Of a stretch of DNA of 8,395 nt, positions 1 to 5,365 are shown piece after piece; the stretch's first letter is position 1, and each line of letters starts with the position of its first letter. The DNA is from DATAYF01 sp036272735. GTDB lineage: Bacteria > Chloroflexota > Ktedonobacteria > Ktedonobacterales > Ktedonobacteraceae. Below the pieces are notes generated by a model. The model was not told the origin of the DNA. It did not search any database and saw nothing but the letters and a program-made list of their open reading frames with translations. The position numbers and the translations under genes are program-made. The DNA is taken from contig DATAYF010000099.1 in assembly GCA_036272735.1 (NCBI GenBank), positions 1 through 8,395 on the forward strand, written 5' to 3'.

Positions 1-111
1 ACTCCCACCTCCCAGGTCGCAAACTTCACCGGCGCCTTCATCGTCGGTCAAGAAAATGGTGTATGGAAATTGCAGAACGCGGACCTGCAACCGGATAAGG
101 GCGTGAAATAG
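1..111 (+). CDS. 3' end of an unrecognised protein gene (partial)
   Basis: Frame 1 is open from the window edge to a TAG at 109-111 and gives the last 36 residues of a protein whose start lies outside the window. The tail ends in NGVWKLQNADLQPDKGVK. An alternating hydrophobic/polar pattern with a Trp, followed by a short charged end, is common at the last beta strand of small NTF2-like or lipoprotein-type domains, but 36 residues do not allow a family call. Its stop lies 26 bases from the stop of the convergent hydrolase gene, and I see no hairpin terminator between them. It is called coding because the frame is open, the composition is protein-like, and the convergent layout leaves no better explanation. 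Confidence 0.5.
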   Translation, partial: TPTSQVANFTGAFIVGQENGVWKLQNADLQPDKGVK

Positions 112-137
112 TTATGCTGGCAATGCACCCACAACCA

Positions 138-767
138 TTACTTCAACCACGCTTTCGCCTCGCGTACCTCTTCGTGGCTCAGGTCGTGCCCACCGTTGAA
201 CCATTGGGCCGTTACCTGCGCGCCCGCTCGTTGCAACTGCTCGATGAGTTGTTCCGTGTTGCTGGCTGGCACGATGGGGTCGAGACGACCCGCTGCAATG
301 AACACCGGCGTTTGCGTGAGATCCGGTAGCTGCTCCAGTTCGAGCGGTAACATAGGATGAAAGAGGATGGCCCTGGCAAGCACGTGTGGATACAAAAATA
401 ACATGCTGGCTGCTATATTGGCTCCGTTCGAATAGCCAGCTGCCATCACATTGCGCGCATCAAAATGATAGTGCTCACTAGCTGTCTGTACAAAATCAGC
501 AAGCTCACGCGTACGCTGAAGCAGATCGGGAATATCAAAGACACCTTCGGCGAGACGACGAAAGAAACGCACCATGCCATGCTCCATGACTTTGCCGCGT
601 GGGCTGAGCACGGCCGCTCCAGGCAGCAGCATCCGCCCCAGACTGAGAAGGCTCTCCTCAGAACCACCAGTCCCATGCAGGAGGAGTAATGTGGGCAATG
701 GCTCCTCGCTCTGTGCTGGTACAAAGCGATGCACGAAGCCATTGAGTTCGCGTGTTTCGGTTGACAT
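138..767 (-). CDS. alpha/beta hydrolase, phospholipase/carboxylesterase family
   Basis: This 209-residue protein is a complete small serine esterase of the phospholipase/carboxylesterase (YpfH/MhqD-like) family, normally about 200-220 residues and cytoplasmic. An oxyanion-loop motif HGTGG sits at residues 31-35. The nucleophile elbow is GYSNG with Ser113, and the expected acid and base follow as Asp163 (GRLDPIVP) and His194 (NGGHDLS), so the triad is intact. There is no signal peptide. The ATG at 765-767 is preceded on its strand by GAAGGAA, about ten bases upstream. Family members cleave carboxylic or thioester substrates, and some belong to quinone/hydroquinone stress responses; the substrate here cannot be told. 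The gene is transcribed away from the IS-like remnant and the kinase gene and appears monocistronic. The hydrolase call is firm; the exact substrate and biological role are unknown. Confidence 0.93.
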   Translation of the reverse strand: MSTETRELNGFVHRFVPAQSEEPLPTLLLLHGTGGSEESLLSLGRMLLPGAAVLSPRGKVMEHGMVRFFRRLAEGVFDIPDLLQRTRELADFVQTASEHYHFDARNVMAAGYSNGANIAASMLFLYPHVLARAILFHPMLPLELEQLPDLTQTPVFIAAGRLDPIVPASNTEQLIEQLQRAGAQVTAQWFNGGHDLSHEEVREAKAWLK

Positions 768-790
768 ATCGGCAAATTCCTTCGTAGTGG

Positions 791-820
791 TTGATGAACC
801 AGATTTTTAGCTCTATCATA
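791..820. promoter_or_regulatory. candidate overlapping promoters with shared -10 region
   Basis: On the plus strand TTGATG (791-796) and TATCAT (814-819) are separated by 17 bases and resemble sigma70 -35/-10 boxes. A start about seven bases later (near 826) would fall at the left edge of the IS-like remnant. On the minus strand the same bases read TATGAT (815-820), a good -10 for the hydrolase gene about 48 bases upstream of its ATG, but the matching -35 (TGGGGA, inside the remnant) is weak. Both calls rest on hexamer matches only. Confidence 0.35.
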
Positions 821-829
821 CCATCTCTG

Positions 830-1050
830 TGACAGACTCCCCACGGCGAAAGCCAGGGGCTTCTCAGGGTGGCCCCTGAAGGCTCCGTGCGCGCCCGGTG
901 TTCGTTGCAACCACAACCGGTGGCTGCTGGGCACGGAAAAGACCTGAGGGAGTGGCTGGCACACAACACGTTGGTCCGTTCCTGCTTTTCCTCACAGGAA
1001 CGATTTCCCGTGAAACGCCCACACAGGCTTGCGTTGTTTGTGTGCAAGAG
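830..1050 (+). ncRNA. candidate standalone omegaRNA (HEARO-like), guide region about 813-830
   Basis: On the plus strand a chain of hairpins is visible: 839-859 with a GAAA loop; CAGGG/CCCTG at 865-869 and 874-878; CCGTGC/GCACGG at 885-890 and 931-936, enclosing CCGG/CCGG at 895-898 and 917-920; and GCACACAA/TTGTGTGC at 959-966 and 1038-1045, enclosing CGTTCCTG/CAGGAACG at 977-984 and 995-1002. A compact 200-base fold between IS200/IS605-like ends is what HEARO/omegaRNA loci look like. In IscB-type omegaRNAs the guide lies 5' of the scaffold (here 813-830) and the target-adjacent motif lies beyond the right end (ATAAA). Many ORF-less copies are known from Ktedonobacter. The alternative is a TnpB-type omegaRNA on the minus strand, with the guide at its 3' end and TTTAT as motif; end geometry alone cannot separate the two. 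No covariance search could be run. Confidence 0.5.
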
Positions 1051-1174
1051 AACGGGTGAAAGGAGAGCACAGAAGTTCTAGAGCGTCAAGCAGGGGAGTA
1101 TTCCATGCCAGGCTGCCATCCACGGACTCGCTTCTCTCCCTGGGGCTCAAGCCCAGGGGTTTACGCTCGAAAGG
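830..1174 (+). mobile_element. ORF-less IS200/IS605-superfamily remnant (IscB- or TnpB-type element without its nuclease gene)
   Basis: Both ends carry the short imperfect palindromes typical of IS200/IS605-type elements. At the left, 839-859 pairs CCCC with GGGG and GGC with GCC around a GAAA loop. At the right, 1138-1158 (CCCTGGGG...AGCCCAGGG) forms a nine-base-pair stem with a single bulged G at 1142, and the element would end about 16 bases later, directly before ATAAA (1175-1179). No transposase, tnpB or iscB reading frame fits between the ends. The interior is highly structured (see the ncRNA entry). A ribosome-binding-like AAAGGAG (1059-1065) is followed by no start codon, as if the ORF had been deleted just after it. 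From about 1056 to TAA 1176-1178 one frame stays open and could be the vestige of a C-terminal coding end. Exact borders are inferred from analogy with single-strand transposons, which make no target duplication. Confidence 0.6.
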
Positions 1175-1231
1175 ATAAAAAACACACAAACTAATACGAA
1201 TTTTGCCTGACTTCCCAAAAAGTCCCTTTCT

Positions 1232-1254
1232 GTATGCTTCTTTATATTGCATAC
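1232..1254. promoter_or_regulatory. inverted repeat overlapping the kinase promoter (candidate operator)
   Basis: GTATGC (1232-1237) and GCATAC (1249-1254) are perfect inverted copies separated by 11 AT-rich bases. The right arm overlaps the proposed -35 hexamer at 1247-1252. The 17-base centre-to-centre spacing would place the two half-sites about one and a half helical turns apart. A dimeric repressor site is possible, but no regulator gene is adjacent and a six-base arm can arise by chance. Confidence 0.25.
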
Positions 1255-1275
1255 TGCTGAGGATGCTTCTATAAT
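1247..1275 (+). promoter_or_regulatory. sigma70-like promoter of the kinase gene
   Basis: TTGCAT (1247-1252), a 17-base spacer and a consensus TATAAT (1270-1275) lie just ahead of the kinase gene. Transcription from about 1282 would leave a leader of roughly 22 bases containing the ribosome binding site GGGGAG (1290-1295), nine bases from the ATG at 1305. The -10 is perfect and the -35 weak. Confidence 0.6.
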
Positions 1276-1304
1276 AATTAAGCATGTATGGGGAGTAAAA
1301 TGGT

Positions 1305-3149
1305 ATGGTTAATGACTTAAATGGGAAAAATTTTGGGAACTACACCCTGATTAAAGAATTAGGGAGAGGTACCTTTGGCAGCGTCTACCTCGGTCGTCAT
1401 CTGCTGCTGGAAACGAAGCCCTTCGTGGCTGTGAAAGTCTTACACGCAAATTTGCGTTCGCAGGCGGAGTACGAGCTGTTTTTTCGCGAGGCGCGTTTAC
1501 TCGATAAGTTGACGCATCCGCATATTTTGCCGATACTTGACGCCGGGCATTTCCAGGGCTACCCGTTCTTCGTGGTGGAGTATGCCCCTGGTGGTTCCCT
1601 ACGTGATCGCTTAATTCAGCAAAACAGCGCTCCCATCGCTTTAGACAAGGCGCTGCAATGGCTCCATCAAATTGGGCAGGCGTTACAGTTCGCCCACGAT
1701 CACGACGTGGTGCATCGTGATCTCAAGCCGGAAAATATCCTTTTCAATTTCAAGGGCGAGGCGACGCTGGCCGATTTCAGCATCGCCACCGAGCTACATC
1801 GAACGCGCAACGCCTATCAGATGGGGACACCGCCATATATGGCCCCAGAGCAGTTTCTTGGCAGTCTGAGCAAACGTAGCGACCAGTATGCACTGGGCTG
1901 CGTTGCCTACGAGATGCTGACCGGGCAACGTCCCTTCAAGGGGGCAGATTTTTATTCTGTGGCGTATATGCATGTCCACGAACAACCTCAGCCACCGAGT
2001 CAGTTGAATCCATCCCTGCCCGCTCCTATCGAGCAAGCTATTTTGCGCGCAATGGCGAAGAACCGTGATGAGCGTTATGTCGATGTCGAGGCTTTTGTGA
2101 ACACGCTGCTGCTCGGTGCAACGGTGCAGCGCAACGAACCATCACGTGTCCCGAAGCGTATTTTGACAACGGAGAATGTTGCGCTTTTATCGCTAGCCTG
2201 GTCCTCAAAAATTGGTGGTGGCATATCTGCCGCTCCTGTGGTGGTTAACGATATCATCTACGCCAGCTCATCGGATCACCATTTGTACGCGATGGAAGCC
2301 GCAAGTGGGCAACTCCGTTGGGCTACGAAAACCAACGATATTGTCTCATCTTCGCCAACAATAGTGGACGACATGGTCTACATCGGTTCCTCCGATCATC
2401 GCTTGTATGCCCTTGATACCTACACTGGAGCGCAGCGCTGGGTGGCTAGTACCACGGGCTATATTACCTCGTCGCCCGTGGTGGCGAATGGCATCGTCTA
2501 CGTTGGCTCCTGGGATTATCACTTGTACGCGCTCGATGCTCGCGATGGCACACAACAGTGGGTGGCACGCGCCGGTAATGCTATCTCTTCGTCGCCGACC
2601 GTAATGGATGGCCTGGTCTATGTCGGTGCTCGTGACGATAAGTTGTATGCGTTCAACGCTGCTTCTGGAGCGCCCCGTTGGGTATTTACGACCAAGGGAA
2701 TTATTACCTCGTCGCCAGCCGTAGCAAACGGCATCGTCTACGCTGGTTCCTGGGATCGTCGTTTGTACGCCTTCGATGCCCTCACAGGCAACATGCTCTG
2801 GTCTGTAGCAACCAGGGGGAGTATTTCATCCGCACCCGTGGTGGTCGATAACATCGTCTACGTTGGCTCCGATGATCACGTGCTCTACGCTGTTGACGCG
2901 GTCAACGGTAAATTGCGCTGGTCGGTGGCGACAGGTGGTGCGATCTCCGCGTCACCGATGGTGGTGAATGGTATGGTGTTTGTTGGCTCTGGTGATGGCA
3001 AGATCTACGCTTTTGATGCGCTCAACGGACATCCCTTCTGGATGGGCGTTGTTGGTGTCGCCATCAATGTCATGCCAGCCCTGGCAAACGGCATCGTCTA
3101 CGTTGGCGCGGATGATGGTAAGCTCTACGCCTTTGCCTTACCCGATTGA
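1305..3149 (+). CDS. soluble Ser/Thr protein kinase with eight-bladed PQQ-like beta-propeller
   Basis: The 614-residue protein has a Hanks-type kinase domain (about 12-270) and a C-terminal propeller (about 297-614). Kinase motifs present are the glycine loop GRGTFG (20-25), VAVK with Lys44, helix-C Glu62, HRDLKPEN with Asp139 and Asn144, and the GTPPYMAPE segment (174-182). The Mg-binding DFG motif reads DFS (157-159); Asp157 is kept. The propeller consists of eight repeats of exactly 40 residues starting near 309, 349, 389, 429, 469, 509, 549 and 589, each with a pattern like SSPVVANGIVYVGSWD and LYALDA..G...W. The strand LAWSSKIGGG (297-306) before the first repeat probably closes the ring. 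Unlike PknB-type sensors there is no membrane helix in the linker (270-296), so the propeller should be cytosolic. Such propellers rarely bind PQQ; here it is more likely a protein- or ligand-sensing surface. The ATG at 1305 has GGGGAG nine bases upstream. The gene is separated from the redox operon by 230 bases, and its substrates are unknown. Confidence 0.93.
   Translation: MVNDLNGKNFGNYTLIKELGRGTFGSVYLGRHLLLETKPFVAVKVLHANLRSQAEYELFFREARLLDKLTHPHILPILDAGHFQGYPFFVVEYAPGGSLRDRLIQQNSAPIALDKALQWLHQIGQALQFAHDHDVVHRDLKPENILFNFKGEATLADFSIATELHRTRNAYQMGTPPYMAPEQFLGSLSKRSDQYALGCVAYEMLTGQRPFKGADFYSVAYMHVHEQPQPPSQLNPSLPAPIEQAILRAMAKNRDERYVDVEAFVNTLLLGATVQRNEPSRVPKRILTTENVALLSLAWSSKIGGGISAAPVVVNDIIYASSSDHHLYAMEAASGQLRWATKTNDIVSSSPTIVDDMVYIGSSDHRLYALDTYTGAQRWVASTTGYITSSPVVANGIVYVGSWDYHLYALDARDGTQQWVARAGNAISSSPTVMDGLVYVGARDDKLYAFNAASGAPRWVFTTKGIITSSPAVANGIVYAGSWDRRLYAFDALTGNMLWSVATRGSISSAPVVVDNIVYVGSDDHVLYAVDAVNGKLRWSVATGGAISASPMVVNGMVFVGSGDGKIYAFDALNGHPFWMGVVGVAINVMPALANGIVYVGADDGKLYAFALPD
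2229..3146 (+). repeat. eight tandem 120-base coding repeats (propeller blades)
   Basis: The blade-coding region repeats with an exact 120-base period and no insertions or deletions over eight units. Some segments are nearly identical at the DNA level: the codons for GIVYVG read GGCATCGTCTACGTTGGC in several blades (for example near 2490 and 3090, with close variants near 2730 and 2850). Synonymous positions are shared, which points to recent duplication or gene conversion between blades and not only protein-level constraint. Confidence 0.85.
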
Positions 3150-3209
3150 TTCCTGCTGGTCGAGATTAAGAACCTTAACGATGTAGTAGGAAATGAGTAA
3201 TGGCCTATG

Positions 3210-3238
3210 CTGATATGCCAGCCTATCTATAGTATACT
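3210..3238 (+). promoter_or_regulatory. candidate promoter of the redox operon
   Basis: CTGATA (3210-3215) and TATACT (3233-3238) lie 17 bases apart, matching sigma70 consensus at four and five positions. The -10 is part of the palindrome AGTATACT (3231-3238). A start near 3245 would give a leader of about 135 bases that contains the three-way-junction structure at 3296-3357. No clear terminator follows the kinase gene, so some read-through from upstream is possible. Confidence 0.45.
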
Positions 3239-3295
3239 TTCCCCACATGAGGTTACATTTTGTCGTTTTGTGTTTCAACGTGGTGCTAAGTACTA

Positions 3296-3357
3296 CTTAT
3301 CCGAAAACCTGAGCGCCTTGCGCTAGCCACGCTAGTGGCGTTGGTTTTCGGAATAAG
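3296..3357 (+). promoter_or_regulatory. three-way-junction leader structure ahead of the redox operon
   Basis: A basal stem pairs 3296-3309 (CTTATCCGAAAACC) with 3343-3357 (GGTTTTCGGAATAAG), 14 base pairs with a single bulged A (3352). Inside it sit two further perfect hairpins: AGCGC (3312-3316) with GCGCT (3320-3324) around a CTT loop, and GCCAC (3326-3330) with GTGGC (3335-3339) around a GCTA loop. The structure ends six bases before the ribosome binding site GGGGGGA (3364-3370) of the first operon gene and has no T-run, so it is not a simple terminator. It could be an RNA switch, a protein-binding leader, or a DNA cruciform or small mobile palindrome. I do not recognise it as a known riboswitch class. 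Confidence 0.55.
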
Positions 3358-3379
3358 AACTTTGGGGGGATCGTTGCTT

Positions 3380-5338
3380 ATGGCTGATCTGGTCTCGTAT
3401 TTGATTGTCGGCAATGGCATCGCGGGTGTAACGGCAGCCGAGATTTTGCGTGCCGAGGACCCAGAGGCCGCCATTGCTGTAGTTGCCGATGATCCCTTTC
3501 CTGTGTACTATCGTCCCGCGCTCAAGGATTACCTGGCGGGGCGCATTCACGAGGAGAAGCTATGGGCGCGTCCCACCAGCTTATACCAGGATCAGCGCAT
3601 CCATTTTTTGCAGGACCGCGTGACCAGCATCCAGGCCGAACAACATATCGCGTACCTACAAAGTGGTCGCCAACTTGCATATAAGCAGCTACTGTTGGCA
3701 AATGGCGCTCATCCTGCTACATTGCGCTGCCCAGGTACCGGTTTACAGGGAGTGACAACTCTGCGCACAGTGGCCGATTATCAATCGTTGATGCAGTGCC
3801 TGGATGGTGCGAACCATGTCGTGATCGTCGGTGGGGGGACGCTAGCCCTGGAAACCAGCGAAACCCTGCGCCATCGTGGTTACGAGGTTACTCATCTCAT
3901 TCGCAAGCGCACCCTCTGGTCGGAAATACTCGATGAAACCGCCTCCGACCTGGTTTTACAACAAGAGCGACGTGCAGGAGTAACGGTGCGGCTCGAAACA
4001 GAAGTGGCTGAAATTGTTGGCAAGCATGGGCAGGTCAACGAGGTCACGACAACGCGTGGTGAGCGTATTCCCTGCGAGGTTGTGATCATTGCAATTGGTA
4101 TTGAGCCCGACATCGATTTCATTAAGGCAAGCGGCATTCATTGTGGACGAGGCGTGCAGGTCGATGCAGCGATGCGCACCAACGTGCCGGATATTTACGC
4201 GGCGGGCGATGTGCTGGAAACGATCGATACGTTTACGCGCCGCACACGGGTGATCGGCCAGTGGTACCCCGCTATCCAGCAGGCTCGCAGCGCCGCGTAC
4301 AGCATGTTGCATGCCCTTGACGACGCACAGCAGCCTTTTCAAGCCAACACTTTCTATAATGCAACCCTCCTTTATAGTCTGGATTTTGCCGCCATTGGCG
4401 TGACCAATCGCCAGGGCTATCAAGAACTGGTGGCCGATCCGCAGCCGCGTACCTATCGCAAGCTGTTGCTCGAAGATGGGGTGCCCGTTGGTATGCTGGC
4501 GCTGGGCGACCGTAGCCAGGCACTCGCGTTCAAACGTGCTATCGATCATCGTGTCAACCTTGCATCGATAAGTTTGCAACTGCTGAACCCTGACTTTCAA
4601 CTGGCGGCCTGGTTGGATCAACAAATGGTCCCGCCTGCACTGCTTGGCGTACAGCATGCGAAACTAAAGCCGAAGGCTGCTCAGGTCGCTCCACGAACTG
4701 TTCCTGTCGATACGACCACTCCTCACGCGATAGTCGTTCCTATTGAGACGGTTCCTCGTGCACTCCAAGAAAAAGTTCAGGGGCCTGTGCCAACCGAATT
4801 GGTGCTCGTGCATGTTCCTGATCGTGTTTCTGGCTTGAATTTACCAGACTTCGTGCTCAAGCAATCGGCCTCACTGACTATTGGTCGTGCGCCCGGTACT
4901 TCCCTATTGATCGATCAAGGCACGGTCTCACGTCGCCATGCCGAAATCGCTTACGCACACGGTTGTTATGTTGTGCAGGATCTTGGCAGCAGCAACGGGA
5001 CCTTTGTGAATGAGCAGGCTCTCGCGCCGCACAGTGTGCGGGTGTTACAGCCGAACGATATGGTGCGCTTCGGTCGCTATGTGACGTTCCGGTTCATTGC
5101 GCGTTCATGCACAGGCAACATACAGTCCTACAAGTCTGTGCCGTCCAGTCAGATGACGGACGTTAACGGTCGTGTGAGTACCGATGCGCTGACCGAGGAC
5201 GTGCGTGCGTACTCGACCGAGAAGGTATTGGTACCCACTGCGCAGGTGCGGCTTTGCCAGCGCTGCCGCGTTGTCAATACACACTCTGCGCGTTTTTGTG
5301 CGGGTTGTAGCGCGCCTTTAGGCTCAGGCATCAGGTAG
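3380..5338 (+). CDS. FAD/NAD(P)H-dependent oxidoreductase fused to FHA domain and C-terminal zinc ribbon
   Basis: From the ATG at 3380 (ribosome binding site GGGGGGA nine bases upstream) the protein has 652 residues. A GTG 45 bases earlier lies inside a hairpin and would push the FAD motif inward, so it was not chosen. Residues 1 to about 395 form a two-dinucleotide-fold reductase of the nitrite reductase/rubredoxin reductase type: the FAD loop GNGIAG (11-16), PVYYRP (41-46), the NAD(P) loop IVGGGTLALE (149-158), AIGIEPD (238-244), YAAGD (273-277) and a C-terminal reductase domain (about 322-395). A Pro/Thr-rich linker (430-470) leads to an FHA domain (about 475-575) with the phosphothreonine-binding signature IGR (501-503), SRRH (517-520) and GSSNGTFVN (536-544). 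The tail has a CxxC-x10-CxxC zinc ribbon (Cys626, 629, 640, 643). It probably takes electrons from NAD(P)H and hands them to the iron-sulfur protein encoded 27 bases downstream. FHA domains bind phosphothreonine, so docking may depend on a kinase. Confidence 0.92.
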   Translation: MADLVSYLIVGNGIAGVTAAEILRAEDPEAAIAVVADDPFPVYYRPALKDYLAGRIHEEKLWARPTSLYQDQRIHFLQDRVTSIQAEQHIAYLQSGRQLAYKQLLLANGAHPATLRCPGTGLQGVTTLRTVADYQSLMQCLDGANHVVIVGGGTLALETSETLRHRGYEVTHLIRKRTLWSEILDETASDLVLQQERRAGVTVRLETEVAEIVGKHGQVNEVTTTRGERIPCEVVIIAIGIEPDIDFIKASGIHCGRGVQVDAAMRTNVPDIYAAGDVLETIDTFTRRTRVIGQWYPAIQQARSAAYSMLHALDDAQQPFQANTFYNATLLYSLDFAAIGVTNRQGYQELVADPQPRTYRKLLLEDGVPVGMLALGDRSQALAFKRAIDHRVNLASISLQLLNPDFQLAAWLDQQMVPPALLGVQHAKLKPKAAQVAPRTVPVDTTTPHAIVVPIETVPRALQEKVQGPVPTELVLVHVPDRVSGLNLPDFVLKQSASLTIGRAPGTSLLIDQGTVSRRHAEIAYAHGCYVVQDLGSSNGTFVNEQALAPHSVRVLQPNDMVRFGRYVTFRFIARSCTGNIQSYKSVPSSQMTDVNGRVSTDALTEDVRAYSTEKVLVPTAQVRLCQRCRVVNTHSARFCAGCSAPLGSGIR

Positions 5339-5359
5339 GTAGGTAGGAAGGAAGAGGAA
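5333..5359 (+). repeat. AGGT/AGGA short tandem repeat holding stop codon and ribosome binding site
   Basis: AGGT occurs three times (5333-5344), followed by AGGA (5345-5348) and the AGGA-like ribosome-binding stretch ending AGAGGAA (to 5359). The repeat contains the TAG stop of the reductase gene (5336-5338) and the purine-rich signal for the next gene, seven bases before its TTG start. Several overlapping Shine-Dalgarno-like units might help initiation at the weak start codon, and slippage would alter the gap between the genes. Three copies are too few to claim phase variation. Confidence 0.5.
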
Positions 5360-5365
5360 CGTATC

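Noticed and set aside
446..964. 172-residue minus-strand open frame across the hydrolase start and the IS-like remnant
   Set aside because: It overlaps the hydrolase in another frame, its composition is not protein-like, and it runs through structured RNA-like sequence.
869..1081. 70-residue plus-strand open frame inside the remnant
   Set aside because: It has no ribosome binding site, is very Arg-rich and coincides with the hairpin-rich ncRNA region.
2229..3146. CRISPR-like regular repeats
   Set aside because: The 120-base periodicity is entirely coding and explained by propeller blades; there are no spacers.
2202..3149. Quinoprotein (PQQ) dehydrogenase activity of the propeller
   Set aside because: The repeats are short and uniform without visible PQQ or Ca ligands or a signal peptide, and are fused to a kinase; a binding or sensing propeller is more likely.
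3150..3209. Intrinsic terminator after the kinase gene
   Set aside because: Only a very weak AAGG/CCTT-type pairing is visible and no T-run follows.
3296..3357. tRNA or hammerhead ribozyme reading of the three-way junction
   Set aside because: At 62 bases with two inner hairpins it lacks a T-loop motif, an anticodon arm and the CTGATGA/GAAA hammerhead core.
3335..3379. GTG start giving a 15-residue N-terminal extension of the reductase
   Set aside because: The GTG lies in a hairpin arm with no ribosome binding site, while ATG 3380 has GGGGGGA nine bases upstream and puts the FAD motif at the expected residue 11.
3956..4657. 233-residue minus-strand open frame
   Set aside because: It lies wholly antisense to the well-supported reductase gene and shows no recognisable motifs; a shadow frame.
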